64,000 nucleotides of DNA, from assembly GCF_003966125.1 (NCBI RefSeq), contig NZ_RXMA01000004.1, positions 186,001 through 250,000 on the forward strand, in the 5' to 3' direction. A program made the position numbers and the translations under genes. Origin of the DNA: Azospirillum griseum. Its GTDB lineage: Bacteria; Pseudomonadota; Alphaproteobacteria; Azospirillales; Azospirillaceae. Below, piece by piece: positions 52,298-62,984 of the stretch; within the stretch, counting starts at the first letter, position 1, and the number at the start of each line of letters is the position of its first letter. A model generated the notes under the pieces. The model did not search any database. It was not told where the DNA came from and was given only the letters and a program-made list of their open reading frames with translations.

Positions 52298-52332
52298 CGC
52301 GCCGACACCTCCCCCGGGTCGGCGCGTTTTTT
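52298..52332 (+). terminator. Rho-independent terminator between purU and the next gene
   Basis: The stem CGCGCCGAC / GTCGGCGCG has an 11-base loop (ACCTCCCCCGG) and is followed by TTTTTT. It is distant from the purU stop, so it may serve a small RNA or a long purU 3' end. Confidence 0.88.
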
Positions 52333-52463
52333 CTTTGTTTGCCCCATGCGGGTCTTGCAAGTCGCTTAATCGGAAGTTAATGACAGCGTTGCACAGTGTT
52401 GATTGATGCTTGTGTGCGGCATTATGCCGTGTTGTGTCGGCTTCATCGGGTTCGGATTGGCGC

Positions 52464-52997
52464 ATGGAAGACCAAGAGAATGATCTGTCCGTGACCGACG
52501 GCGTTCCGCCAGACGAATTGGCCGATTACACGATGTGGCGCGCCCGCGTGCAGGGCACGAACATTTCCGAAAAGACCTTGCTGGCCACAGACTATCTCAA
52601 TCACTTCAATGAAATCGTGATGTTAATCGAGATGATTCCCGACATGCCGGACATGTTGGAGGAATGTCAGATCTGGCAACCGAAAAGCTACGCCGAGCAT
52701 TTCCAGGACAGTGGTTTTTCGGACAAACTGCTGGCCATCGAAGCCTACAGCCATGTCCCCTCGAAATTCCGTCTTCCGTTCGAGGACACCATAACCCAAG
52801 CCCATCAGGTCATTGCCCGGACGTTGGAGCGGGTTGCAACCGACATCCAAGGGGGCGATCCGGACAAGTTGCGGGCCGATTGCCAGACATCCGTCGCCAT
52901 GATCCACCGCATCATCCAGGTGGCGAACGGCATCATCCATGGTGCCGCCCACGTCATGGAGCAGGGTGAGATCGATTTGTATCTGCGCGAGGCTTAA
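52464..52997 (+). CDS. Conserved hypothetical protein
   Basis: A 177-residue soluble, mostly helical acidic protein beginning MEDQENDLSV. Conspicuous segments are DELADYTMWRARVQG, LATDYLNHFNEIVMLIEMIPDMPDML and SVAMIHRIIQVANGIIHGAAHVM. I recall close relatives in Rhodospirillales with no assigned function. There is no signal peptide or membrane segment and only two cysteines. The start at 52464 begins the conserved part; an in-frame ATG 18 codons upstream is less likely. It stands alone, 131 bases after a terminator. Confidence 0.75.
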   Translation: MEDQENDLSVTDGVPPDELADYTMWRARVQGTNISEKTLLATDYLNHFNEIVMLIEMIPDMPDMLEECQIWQPKSYAEHFQDSGFSDKLLAIEAYSHVPSKFRLPFEDTITQAHQVIARTLERVATDIQGGDPDKLRADCQTSVAMIHRIIQVANGIIHGAAHVMEQGEIDLYLREA

Positions 52998-53282
52998 GCC
53001 CCCCGGTTCAACCGGCTGCCCCGTCAAAAATGGCGATTGATGGTGCGTCCACCATTCCTTTGTTGCATGGCTCTCCGACCCGGCCCGGCACTATAGTCGT
53101 AAGCCTAAAAATGACGGGGGTGCGTGCGCGCACCGACCGCAGGGGGAGTTGGAGCATATCCATGATGGCTAGCGCCTTTGCTGTGGCCCGTGTCCGGGCT
53201 GCGCAGAATGAACCCTTGTGTCACCATTGTCGGAGAGGTCCGAACACCCCTGCTCCGGCGTCGGCGGGGGGGCGGTGAGCGC

Positions 53283-54908
53283 ATGGAACGTTCCGGCCAT
53301 CTCGACAGCTTCACCCGCGACCGCCTTCCCCCTTCGTCGCAACGCCCCGATTTTCTGCTCGACCGGCCCGAGCTGGCCTATCCGCTCCGTCTGAACGCCA
53401 TCGCGACCCTGTTGGACGGGTGGCGGGAACGCGGTTGGGACGACCGTCCATGCCTGATCGGTGGGGACGAGGTGTGGAGCTACGGCCGGGTGCGCGACAC
53501 CGTGGACCGCGTTGCCCGCGTGTTGACGGAGGATTACGGCATCGTTCCCGGCAACCGGGTTTTGCTGCGGGGGCCGAACACGCCCATGCTGGCCGTTTGC
53601 TGGCTGGCGGTGATCAAAGCGGGTGCCGTGCTGGTTCCGACCATGCCGCTGTTGCGCGCACCGGAACTGGCCGACATTCTGAATCGGGCGTCGATCACCA
53701 TGGCGTTGTGCGATCAACGCTATCTTGATGATCTGGAGGAGGCGGCTCCGCCCTCCATGCGGTTGGTCGGGTTCCAGGGTGGCGAATTGGAGCACCGGAT
53801 CGCCACCAAGCCCACCGGTTTTGTCGCCGCCGACACGGCCAACGACGATGTGGCGCTGATCGCCTTCACGTCCGGGACCACCGGCACACCGAAAGCGGCG
53901 GCGCATCTGCACCGCCACCTGCTCGCCATCGCCGATCTGTCGCCGCGCTCGATCCTGCACACCACGGCGGACGACGTGTTTTGCGGATCACCGACGTTGG
54001 CCTTCGCCTATGGTCTGGGTGGCTTGCTGTTGTTTCCGCTGCGCATCGGCGCGTCGGTGGTGTTGCTGGAACGCGGAACGCACGATCGTTTGCTGGACGC
54101 GGCGATCCGCCATCGTGCCACCGTGATGTTCACGGTTCCCACCGTCTATCGGGGCATGATCGCCCATCTGCAAAGCGAACCGGACTTGGCCGACCGTTTG
54201 ACCTCGCTGCGGCTGTGCGTGTCGGCGGGCGAACCGCTGCCGCTGCCCACCTTCGAGGGGTGGCGGGCCGCAACCGGGCTGGAGATTCTCGACAGCCTGG
54301 GCACCACCGAGCTGTTGAACGCTGTTCTGCACGCCGTCCCGGGCGAGGTTCGCCCCGGATCAACCGGCAAACCGGTTCCCGGCTATGAAGCCATGGTGGT
54401 GGACGAACAGTTCCAACCGGTGCCGCCGGGACAGGTCGGGCGGCTCGCCGTGCGGGGGGCAACAGGATGTCTGTATCTCGACGATCCGCGCCAGGAAGCC
54501 TATGTGCAACAGGGATGGAACCTGACCGGCGACGCGTTCCATGTCGATGAGGATGGCTTCTTCTGGTACCACGCGCGCACCGACGATCTGATCGTGTCGG
54601 CGGGTTACAAGATCTCCGGTCTTGAGGTGGAAAACATCCTGCTGGGGCATGAAGCGGTGCAGGAATGCGCGGTGGTTGCCGTTCCGGATCCGGTGCGCGG
54701 CACGATTCCGAAGGCTTTCGTCGTCATCCGTGATGGCATGCACCCTGACGACCGGTTGATCGAACATCTGCAAAGCTATGTGAAGGAACACATCGCGCCG
54801 TACAAATACCCGCGCGCGGTGGAATTTCTCGACGCTCTACCCCGCACCGAAACCGGCAAGGTTCAACGCTTCAAGCTGCGCAAACGCGCGAACGACCCGG
54901 AGGTCTGA
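53283..54908 (+). CDS. Benzoate-CoA-ligase-like AMP-forming acyl-CoA ligase
   Basis: A 541-residue adenylate-forming ligase of the benzoate/2-aminobenzoate-CoA ligase type. The ATP loop FTSGTTGTPKAAAH is intact. GSPTLAFAYGLGGLLLFPL matches the acid-binding region of benzoate ligases, and LDSLGTTELLNAVL, NLTGDAFHVDEDGFFWYHARTDDLIVSAGYKISGLEVE and the catalytic lysine in RTETGKVQRFKLR are all present. It should form the CoA ester of an aromatic or similar acid. It has no neighbouring oxygenase or ring-reduction gene, so the pathway is unknown. ATG 53283 follows GGCGGTGAG. It converges on the HpnK-like gene. Confidence 0.88.
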   Translation: MERSGHLDSFTRDRLPPSSQRPDFLLDRPELAYPLRLNAIATLLDGWRERGWDDRPCLIGGDEVWSYGRVRDTVDRVARVLTEDYGIVPGNRVLLRGPNTPMLAVCWLAVIKAGAVLVPTMPLLRAPELADILNRASITMALCDQRYLDDLEEAAPPSMRLVGFQGGELEHRIATKPTGFVAADTANDDVALIAFTSGTTGTPKAAAHLHRHLLAIADLSPRSILHTTADDVFCGSPTLAFAYGLGGLLLFPLRIGASVVLLERGTHDRLLDAAIRHRATVMFTVPTVYRGMIAHLQSEPDLADRLTSLRLCVSAGEPLPLPTFEGWRAATGLEILDSLGTTELLNAVLHAVPGEVRPGSTGKPVPGYEAMVVDEQFQPVPPGQVGRLAVRGATGCLYLDDPRQEAYVQQGWNLTGDAFHVDEDGFFWYHARTDDLIVSAGYKISGLEVENILLGHEAVQECAVVAVPDPVRGTIPKAFVVIRDGMHPDDRLIEHLQSYVKEHIAPYKYPRAVEFLDALPRTETGKVQRFKLRKRANDPEV

Positions 54909-54928
54909 CGCAGGCCCTGGTTGCAGCG

Positions 54929-55786
54929 CTACGAGATTGACGGAAGATCCTGGAAGCGGACAGGGCGGATGCCCTGCCGTTCCAACAACGCGGCGAAATC
55001 CGCCCCTTTGAGATACTCATACTCCGCGCGGCGCGGCTCCACGAGGCTGTCGACCCGGCGCAGCGCCTCGTCGGGCAAGCCAGGATGAACCATCATCAGG
55101 TTGCGCCCGGCTTTGCCATGGCGAAAACCCGCCAGAAAGCGCGGCATCAACGCGGCAAAGGGTTCCGCTGTGGCAAAATCATAGACTCCGGCAAACCGGT
55201 CATTGGCTGGGATCGAACGGGCGTCGAGCCGGCGCGACAAGCCGAACCCAAGCCCGCCAATCAGCAGTGTTTTGGGGACAGCCACCCGTCGGGCCAGAAC
55301 CGCTGCGATGGGTTCGCCGCATCGACGGACATAGGTCCCCGGCCATGCCGCCGCCGCATCGACCACCGCGTCGCGCACCGTCGGCAACTGGTGCACGTGC
55401 TGATGCCCGTCGATATAGGCCGGAGGCCTGCCCCATACGGCGGTGAAGGCGTCGATCTGGCGGGTGAGTTCCGCCCGGATTTCGGCCGCATCCAAAGCCT
55501 GGCGATAGGCCATCGCCATCAACCGACCAAGCGACGGCAATCGCCCATCGGGAGCCAGATGCGGCATCGGTCCCAGCGGGCGTTGGTCGGTCAGGGTGAA
55601 GTGGAGGCCGACGTCGGCGTGACCGGCCACCGCGCGCAGGGCCGCCGCCTCCGCCTCCCAATGGGGGCACAGGCTCATCACCGACGTGGCCGTGATGCGG
55701 CCCAAGGCGATCAACTCACGAATGGCAAGGTTGACCCCCGGTGCCAAGCCATAGTCATCGGCACAAATCACAACGGGCACAGTCAT
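54929..55786 (-). CDS. ChbG/HpnK (YdjC) family carbohydrate deacetylase
   Basis: A 285-residue deacetylase of the YdjC fold, which removes N-acetyl groups from glycans or hopanoid-glucosamine. Metal ligands are the aspartate pair in ICADDYGLAPGVNLAI and the histidines in ADVGLHFTLTD and DGHQHVHQLP. The family's usual start is MxxxVICADDYG, so I chose ATG 55786, but an ATG at 55825 overlaps the upstream permease stop as TGATG and would suit translational coupling. It may act in hopanoid or glycolipid metabolism; no other hpn gene is in the window. Confidence 0.88.
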   Translation of the reverse strand: MTVPVVICADDYGLAPGVNLAIRELIALGRITATSVMSLCPHWEAEAAALRAVAGHADVGLHFTLTDQRPLGPMPHLAPDGRLPSLGRLMAMAYRQALDAAEIRAELTRQIDAFTAVWGRPPAYIDGHQHVHQLPTVRDAVVDAAAAWPGTYVRRCGEPIAAVLARRVAVPKTLLIGGLGFGLSRRLDARSIPANDRFAGVYDFATAEPFAALMPRFLAGFRHGKAGRNLMMVHPGLPDEALRRVDSLVEPRRAEYEYLKGADFAALLERQGIRPVRFQDLPSIS

Positions 55787-55824
55787 CGCGGTCACTTTCA
55801 GGGAGGCGATACGGGTCATCGCCA

Positions 55825-56736
55825 TCACGCCAACGGGCGGGGTGGCACGGTTGCCAAGGTGACGCCGGGCAGAACCAGAGCCGCACCGAGCAGATGAAAC
55901 GATTCCAGCCCTTCGCCCAGAAGGAGCCAGGACGCCAACGCCGCCCACAAAGGTGAGACATACAGGGTTGTGGCCGCCTGCGCCGCCCCCATCCACGCAA
56001 TCGCCTTTTGATAGGCCAGCAGCGCCAGGACCGACGCGAACAGCGCCACGGCCAGAATGGACAGCAGCGTGGTGAGGGTCAGCGGCATCGGTCGCACGGC
56101 AATGCCCTCCCACACGTAAAAGGGAGCCAGCACAATCACGCCCGCCAGGGCATTGGCGGCAAAGCTGGTCACAACCGGCAATGGGTTGCTCGTCTGCCGC
56201 AGGAGAATGGTGTAGAGCGACCAGGACACCGCGCCGACCAGAACCAGCAGATCCCCGGTGTTGAAGGACAGGGTGCGCAGCGCGCCCGGATCACCCCGCG
56301 TCAGGATCGCCACCACCCCGGCCATCGCCAGCCCAATGCCCGCGATCTGACGCGGGCGAATGGGGTCTCCCAACCATGCAGCGGCAATCCCCAGCACCAT
56401 CGCCGGGCTGGTGGCGTAAATCAGGCTGGCGTTGGTCGCGCTGGTGTGGACCAGGCCATAATAGACAATGGCCCCGGAGATTCCCTGCCCCAACACGCCC
56501 AGCAACAAGAAGCGCCGCCAATCCCGCAACAGGCGGTGACGGTGGGTCAGCAAACCGGGCAGCGCCACCGGCAGAACGATGAGAAAGGCCAGAAGCCAAC
56601 GCCAGAACGCCATGCCAACCGGTGGCACAGCGTGCGCCACGGCCCGCCCCAACACCGGGTTTGAAGCCAAAAGCGCCGAGGCGATCAGGTAGAGGCCGAT
56701 CACAGCCACCGGACCACGGCTCAACAGGAAATGCAT
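55825..56736 (-). CDS. EamA/DMT family inner-membrane permease
   Basis: A 303-residue transporter with ten hydrophobic segments in two EamA repeats. The first repeat includes ASNPVLGRAVAHAVPPVGMAFWRWLLAFLIVLP and the second begins near TGDLLVLVGAVSWSLYTILLRQ. This is the drug/metabolite exporter layout. The start at 56736 (product MHFLLSRGP) precedes the first helix by a few residues; a longer reading would add 45 polar residues. It shares its end with the HpnK-like gene start, so the two are probably co-transcribed. The substrate is unknown. Confidence 0.88.
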   Translation of the reverse strand: MHFLLSRGPVAVIGLYLIASALLASNPVLGRAVAHAVPPVGMAFWRWLLAFLIVLPVALPGLLTHRHRLLRDWRRFLLLGVLGQGISGAIVYYGLVHTSATNASLIYATSPAMVLGIAAAWLGDPIRPRQIAGIGLAMAGVVAILTRGDPGALRTLSFNTGDLLVLVGAVSWSLYTILLRQTSNPLPVVTSFAANALAGVIVLAPFYVWEGIAVRPMPLTLTTLLSILAVALFASVLALLAYQKAIAWMGAAQAATTLYVSPLWAALASWLLLGEGLESFHLLGAALVLPGVTLATVPPRPLA

Positions 56737-57100
56737 GGATGGGAAACGCCGCTGGAAGGAGGGCAACGCAGAGCCGAATCGCAAAAACCTATCACGCCAT
56801 GGAACCGAAGGGAGCGTTGGCTCTGCATGGCAGATGTTCGCAGAAGGTGGACTGATTCGATTGGGAGGCAATCTGTTTCCGGGAGAAACAATTCAATTGC
56901 GTTTGCAACTGTTTCGTTTTGAAGTAAAAAAACGTGCGGATTCGCTCATTTTCAGCGCTGGTGGAATGCTCCGAAGAGTAGAGTAGCGCCGTATGCATGT
57001 TGACGTTGACAGGTGACGCAAGCGCGAGCCAAATACCCCAAGATCCCAAGGCCGAACGGCTCATCAAAGATCGTCACAACGGGAATCGGGAGACCAAAGA
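56737..57100. promoter_or_regulatory. Divergent upstream region of the DMT gene and dppA
   Basis: No convincing gene lies in these 364 bases. The middle (56880-56960) is AT-rich for this genome and holds small inverted repeats CAATTCAATTG (56889-56899) and TTGCGTTTGCAA beside it, which are possible regulator sites. A TTGACG/TTGACA pair at about 57000 could be a -35 element for dppA. The dppA ribosome site GGGAG lies 11 bases before its ATG. Confidence 0.4.
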
Positions 57101-58702
57101 ATGAAGCGCATCCTGCTGGGTGCCGGGCTTGGTATGGCTGCGGCGCTGGCGCTGGCCGCACCCGCTCAGGCCGCCAAAACCCTTGTGTATTGCTCCGAGG
57201 GCAGCCCCGAGAACTTCACCCCGGCGTTGAACACGACCGGAACCAGCTGGGACGCGGCTTTGCCGGTCATCAACACCCTGGTCCAGTTTGAACGCGGCGG
57301 CACCAAGGTTGTGCCCGGTTTGGCGGAATCCTGGACGATCTCCGACGACGGGTTGGTCTACACCTTCAAGCTGCGCGCCGGGGTCAAGTGGCACAGCAAC
57401 AACGATTTCAAACCGACCCGCGATCTGAACGCCGACGATGTGATCTGGTCGATCGAACGACAATGGAAAAAGGAACATCCGTTCCACAAGGTGTCGGGCG
57501 GTGCTTACGATTACTTCGCCGACATGGCGATGCCTTCTCTGCTGAAGTCGGTTGAGAAGGTCGACGCCCTGACCGTCAAGATCACCTTGAACGCGATTGA
57601 GGCCCCGTTCCTGGCCAACGTCGCGATGCCCTTCATGGGCATCCATTCGGCTGAATACGCCGAAGCGATGCTGAAGAAGGGCACGCCGGAAAAGGTCGAT
57701 CAGGCCCCCATCGGCACCGGCCCGTTCCAGTTCGTCGCCTATCAGAAGGACGCCGTCATCCGCTTCAAGGCGTTTGATGCGTTCTGGGGTGGCAAGCAGG
57801 CCATCGACAATCTGGTGTTCGCCATCACCCCCGACGCGGCGGTCCGTCTGGCCAAGCTGAAGGCCGGTGAATGCCACGTGATGTCCTATCCCAACCCCGC
57901 CGATCTCGACGCGATGAAGAAGGACGCGTCGATCAATGTGCAGGAGCAGGAAGGGCTGAACGTCGGCTACCTCGCCTTCAACACGCTGAAGAAGCCGTTT
58001 GACGACGTAAAGGTCCGCCGCGCGGTCAGCATGGCGATCGACAAGAAGGCCATCGTCGACGCGGTCTATCAGGGTGCCGGCTCCCCCGCCAAGAACCCGA
58101 TCCCGCCGACCATGTGGTCCTACAACAAGGCGATCGAGGATTACCCGTACGACCAGGAGCGCGCCAAGAAGCTGCTGGCCGAGGCGGGCTATCCGAACGG
58201 CTTTGAAACCGACCTGTGGGCCATGCCGGTGTCCCGCCCCTACAACCCGAACGCCAAGCGCGTGGCCGAGATGATGCAGGCCGATCTGGCCAAGGTCGGC
58301 ATCAAGTCCAAGGTCGTCCAGTACGAGTGGGGCGAATACCGCAAGCGCATGCAGCAGGGCGAGCAGCAGATGGGCATGCTGGGGTGGACCGGCGACAACG
58401 GCGACCCTGACAACTTCCTCTACACGCTGCTCGGATGCGAAGCCGCCCGCCCCGGCGGGAACAACCTGTCCAAGTGGTGCAACAAGGAGTTCGACAGCCT
58501 GGTCGTTCAGGCCAAGCGCACGAACGACATCGCCGCCCGCACCAAGCTGTATGAGCAGGCCCAGGTCATCTTCAAGGAAGAAGCCCCCTGGTACACCATT
58601 GCCCATTCGGTCGTGTACATGGGTCTGAACAAGGCGGTTCAGGGTTACAAGATGGATCCGTTCGGCATCCATTACTTTGACGGCCTTGATCTGAAGCAGT
58701 GA
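57101..58702 (+). CDS. dppA: Dipeptide ABC importer, periplasmic binding protein
   Basis: A 533-residue SBP_bac_5 binding protein. The signal peptide ends ALAAPAQAA at about residue 25. The mature protein opens KTLVYCSEGSPENFTPAL. Conserved regions are VVPGLAESWTISDDGLVYTFKLR, RRAVSMAIDKKAI and the GDNGDPDNFL segment near the peptide site. It matches DppA, which captures di- and tripeptides or related compounds (such as haem or delta-aminolevulinate). It is the first gene of a dppABCDF operon, separated from dppB by a hairpin that likely raises its share of mRNA. Confidence 0.95.
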   Translation: MKRILLGAGLGMAAALALAAPAQAAKTLVYCSEGSPENFTPALNTTGTSWDAALPVINTLVQFERGGTKVVPGLAESWTISDDGLVYTFKLRAGVKWHSNNDFKPTRDLNADDVIWSIERQWKKEHPFHKVSGGAYDYFADMAMPSLLKSVEKVDALTVKITLNAIEAPFLANVAMPFMGIHSAEYAEAMLKKGTPEKVDQAPIGTGPFQFVAYQKDAVIRFKAFDAFWGGKQAIDNLVFAITPDAAVRLAKLKAGECHVMSYPNPADLDAMKKDASINVQEQEGLNVGYLAFNTLKKPFDDVKVRRAVSMAIDKKAIVDAVYQGAGSPAKNPIPPTMWSYNKAIEDYPYDQERAKKLLAEAGYPNGFETDLWAMPVSRPYNPNAKRVAEMMQADLAKVGIKSKVVQYEWGEYRKRMQQGEQQMGMLGWTGDNGDPDNFLYTLLGCEAARPGGNNLSKWCNKEFDSLVVQAKRTNDIAARTKLYEQAQVIFKEEAPWYTIAHSVVYMGLNKAVQGYKMDPFGIHYFDGLDLKQ

Positions 58703-58720
58703 CCGTTTGAACGGACGATC

Positions 58721-58770
58721 CTCCCCTCTCGCCCCCGGATGTGATGTCACGCCGCCGGGCGGGAGGGGAG
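58721..58770 (+). repeat. Intra-operon hairpin after dppA
   Basis: CTCCCCTCTCGCCCCCGG pairs imperfectly with CCGGGCGGGAGGGGAG around a 16-base loop. There is no T-tract. Position and shape suggest a 3' stabiliser of the dppA message; the composition resembles the hairpins at 25163 and 29086. Confidence 0.6.
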
Positions 58771-58980
58771 AGTCGCATCCGGGGACGGTGAACCGCACCA
58801 CCCCAGCTTGCCCGTGCTTAAGCCTGTTCCACTCTACGCCGTGCCCGCTTTGCGTTTGAAGGGTGTGTGTGTTTGATGGGGCGGTGGTTTTGATCTGATA
58901 ACGCGCTTTCTGTCCGTGGTTTTAAAAAGCACGGTGACGCGCGGTGTATGACCGATTTCTTTCAAAAGAGTGACAACGCG

Positions 58981-59991
58981 ATGCTGCGCTTCATCCTGAC
59001 GCGGGTGAGCTTGGTGATTCCAACCTTTCTCGGCATCACCTTTCTGACCTTTATTCTCATCCGGCTCGTGCCCGGCGATCCCATTGAGGTTCGCGTCGGC
59101 GAGCGCGGCATTTCGCCCGAGCGGTTGGCCCAGTTCCGGCACGAGTTGGGGCTGGATTTGCCCCTGTGGCGGCAGTTCCTGGATTATGTGTGGAACGTTC
59201 TGCACGGTGATTTCGGGGTCTCGCTGATCACCCACAACCCGGTGCTGACCGAATTCGTCACCCTGTTCCCGGCCACGCTGGAACTGGCGTTGTCCGCCAT
59301 GCTGTTCGCCACCCTGATCGGCCTGCCCGCCGGGATCCTGGCGGCGGTCAAGCGCGGCTCGCTGTTCGACCATGGGGTGATGGGCATCAGCCTGACCGGC
59401 TATTCCATGCCGATCTTCTGGTGGGGCCTGCTGCTGATCCTGTTCTTCTCGGTCGCGCTGGGCTGGACGCCGGTGTCGGGGCGCCTCGACCTGCTCTACT
59501 ACATCGAACCGCAGACCGGTTTCATGCTGATCGACACGCTGATGGCGGGTGAATACGACGCCTTCCGGTCGGCCTTGCGCCATCTGATCCTGCCGACCAT
59601 CGTGCTGGGCACGGTTCCGCTGGCGGTGGTGGCCCGCATGACCCGGTCGGCGATGCTGGAGGTGTTGGGCGAGGATTACATCCGCACCGCCCACGCCAAG
59701 GGGCTGTCGGACAGCCGGGTGATCGGGATGCACGCGCTGCGCAACGCCTTGATCCCCGTGGTCACGGTCATCGGGCTTCAGGTCGGCACGCTGCTGGGCG
59801 GGGCCATTCTGACCGAAACCATCTTCTCCTGGCCCGGCATCGGCAAATGGCTGATCGAATCCATCGGTCGCCGCGATTACCCGGCGCTGCAAGGCGGCGT
59901 GCTGCTGATCGCCACCTCGGTGATCGCCGTCAACCTGTTGGTTGACGTGCTGTACGGCGTCCTCAACCCCCGAATCCGTCACGCGCGGTGA
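58981..59991 (+). CDS. dppB: Dipeptide ABC importer, permease DppB
   Basis: A 336-residue permease that follows E. coli DppB closely from its first residue (MLRFILTRVSLVIPTFLGIT). That match fixes the start at 58981 and rejects an ATG 11 codons upstream. GERGISPERLAQFRHELGLD, LTGYSMPIFWWG, the EAA coupling loop MLEVLGEDYIRTAHAKGLSDSRVIGMHALRNA and ETIFSWPGIGKWL are conserved. It has six membrane segments and forms the pore with DppC. Confidence 0.95.
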   Translation: MLRFILTRVSLVIPTFLGITFLTFILIRLVPGDPIEVRVGERGISPERLAQFRHELGLDLPLWRQFLDYVWNVLHGDFGVSLITHNPVLTEFVTLFPATLELALSAMLFATLIGLPAGILAAVKRGSLFDHGVMGISLTGYSMPIFWWGLLLILFFSVALGWTPVSGRLDLLYYIEPQTGFMLIDTLMAGEYDAFRSALRHLILPTIVLGTVPLAVVARMTRSAMLEVLGEDYIRTAHAKGLSDSRVIGMHALRNALIPVVTVIGLQVGTLLGGAILTETIFSWPGIGKWLIESIGRRDYPALQGGVLLIATSVIAVNLLVDVLYGVLNPRIRHAR

Positions 59992-59999
59992 GTGTTCCC

Positions 60000-60902
60000 A
60001 TGTCCGCTTCCCAATCCCCCGCCGCCGCGCCGGTGTCGCGTCCGCCGCATCCGCTGCTGGAATTCTGGTATCACTTCAAACAGAACAAGGGGTCGCTGCT
60101 GGGGCTGGCGGTGATCCTGGCCATCACCGTGATCGCCCTGTTCGCCGAATGGCTGGCCCCGCACGACCCCAACATCCAGTTCCGCGAGGCCATCCTGACC
60201 CCGCCGGTCTGGGCCGATGGCGGAAGCTGGCGCTTCATTCTGGGCACCGACGACATCGGGCGCGACATGCTGTCCCGGTTGATGTACGGCGCGCGGCTGT
60301 CGATGATGATCGGCGTGATCGTCGTTACGCTGTCGCTGGCGGTCGGGCTGGCCTTCGGCATGGTCGCCGGCTTCTTCGGCGGCATGGTCGATGTGCTGAT
60401 CATGCGCGTCATGGACATCCTGCTGGCGCTGCCCAGCATGCTGCTGGCCGTGGTGGTGGCCGCCATCCTCGGGCCGGGGCTGGTCAACGCCATGCTCGCG
60501 GTGTCGGTCGTGGTCATCCCGCACTACGCCCGCCTGACCCGCGCGGCGGTGCTGGCGGAGGTGAACCGCGACTATGTGATCGCCTCGCGCGTTGCCGGGG
60601 CCGGGCCGCTGCGCCTGATGCTGATCGTGGTGCTGCCCAACTGCGTGGCCCCGCTGATCGTCCAGGCAACCTTGGGCTTTTCCACCGCCATTCTCGACGC
60701 CGCCGCGTTGGGCTTCCTGGGTCTGGGGGCGCAGCCGCCCACGCCCGAATGGGGCACGATGCTGGCCTCCTCCCTCCAGTTCCTCCAGCGCGCGCCGTGG
60801 GTCGTCACCTGGCCCGGCGTGTCGATCCTGGTGACGGTTCTGGCCTTCAATCTGTTGGGCGACGGTCTTCGCGACGCGCTCGACCCCAAGCTGAAGCGTT
60901 GA
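60000..60902 (+). CDS. dppC: Dipeptide ABC importer, permease DppC
   Basis: A 300-residue permease: a 35-residue cytoplasmic N-terminus, then [26 protein letters not shown], the [25 protein letters not shown] segment and the coupling loop [34 protein letters not shown]. It starts at ATG 60000, eight bases after dppB; a GTG at 59988 overlapping the dppB stop is the alternative. It is the partner of DppB. Confidence 0.94.
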   Translation: MSASQSPAAAPVSRPPHPLLEFWYHFKQNKGSLLGLAVILAITVIALFAEWLAPHDPNIQFREAILTPPVWADGGSWRFILGTDDIGRDMLSRLMYGARLSMMIGVIVVTLSLAVGLAFGMVAGFFGGMVDVLIMRVMDILLALPSMLLAVVVAAILGPGLVNAMLAVSVVVIPHYARLTRAAVLAEVNRDYVIASRVAGAGPLRLMLIVVLPNCVAPLIVQATLGFSTAILDAAALGFLGLGAQPPTPEWGTMLASSLQFLQRAPWVVTWPGVSILVTVLAFNLLGDGLRDALDPKLKR

Positions 60903-60906
60903 CGCC

Positions 60907-61895
60907 ATGCCTCTTCTCGACATCAAGAACCTGTCGGTCGAGTTCACCACCCGCGCCGGGACCTTCCGCGCGGTGGATGGGATCGACCTGACCGTGGACG
61001 AGGGCGAGGTCGTCGGCATCGTCGGTGAATCCGGCTCCGGCAAATCGGTCACGTCGCTGGCGGTCATGGGGCTGCTGGGCAGCAACGGGCGCATCGTCGC
61101 CGACCGCATGATGTTCGGCGGCACCGACCTGCTGACGCTGGCCCCGTCCAAGCGGCGCAAGATCACCGGCAAGGACATCGCCATGGTGTTCCAGGAGCCG
61201 ATGACCAGCCTGAACCCCTGCTTCACCGTTGGTTTCCAGATCATGGAAACCCTGCGGGTGCATGAAGGGCTGTCGGGCAAGGCGCTGCGTCACCGCGCCA
61301 TCGCCCTGTTGGAGCAGGTGGGCATTCCCGCCCCGGAAACCCGGCTGTCGGCCTTCCCGCACCAGCTTTCCGGCGGCATGAGCCAGCGCGTGATGATCGC
61401 CATCGCCATCGCCTGCAACCCGCGCCTGCTGGTGGCGGACGAGCCGACGACGGCGCTGGACGTCACCATCCAAAAGCAGATCCTGGATTTGCTGGTCCGC
61501 CTGCAAAAGGAACGGGGCATGGCCCTGATCCTCATCACCCACGACATGGGCGTGGTGGCGGAAACCGCCCAGCGGGTCGCGGTGATGTACGCCGGGCAGG
61601 TGGCGGAAACCCGGCCGGTGGCCGATCTGTTCGCCCGCCCGCGCCACCCCTACACCGGGGCGCTGCTCGACGCGCTGCCGGAACGGGCCTTGGGCAAGCG
61701 CCGCCTGCCGACGATTCCGGGCATGGTTCCCGGCATCGCCGACCGCCCGGCGGGCTGCCTGTTCGGGCCGCGCTGCCGCTTTGCGACCGACCGTTGCCGG
61801 GCCGAACGCCCAGCCTTGACCGACGTGGACAACGGCCTTGCCCGCTGTTTTTTCCCCTTGCCTGACGGGCACCTGGGTGCCGAAGGGGCGATCCA

Positions 61896-61899
<4 letters not shown>
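60907..61899 (+). CDS. dppD: Dipeptide ABC importer, ATPase DppD
   Basis: A 330-residue ATPase. Walker A is [11 protein letters not shown], the Q-loop is [13 protein letters not shown], the signature is [17 protein letters not shown], Walker B is [14 protein letters not shown] and the H-loop is [11 protein letters not shown]. The C-terminal oligopeptide-transporter extension contains [19 protein letters not shown] followed by a later cysteine; in this family those cysteines can hold an iron-sulfur cluster. It begins four bases after dppC and overlaps dppF by four bases (ATGA). Confidence 0.95.
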
Positions 61900-62894
<995 letters not shown>

Positions 62895-62907
62895 TCGGCA
62901 GCACTGA

Positions 62908-62942
62908 AGGCGGCTGTTGAGTGCAACGGCCGTCTTCTTTAG
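62908..62942 (+). terminator. Probable terminator of the dpp operon
   Basis: A 13-bp stem AAGGCGGCTGTTG / CAACGGCCGTCTT with two G-U pairs and loop AGTG is followed by the weak T-rich tail CTTTAG, 13 bases after the dppF stop. Confidence 0.65.
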
Positions 62943-62984
62943 GGTGCGGCCAAATTCCGGTATTGCCCAAGGGAGAAAGCCGCC

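Noticed and set aside
52053..52406. A plus-strand 117-codon frame after purU.
   Set aside because: It runs straight through a strong terminator hairpin and T-run and has no ribosome site or recognisable content.
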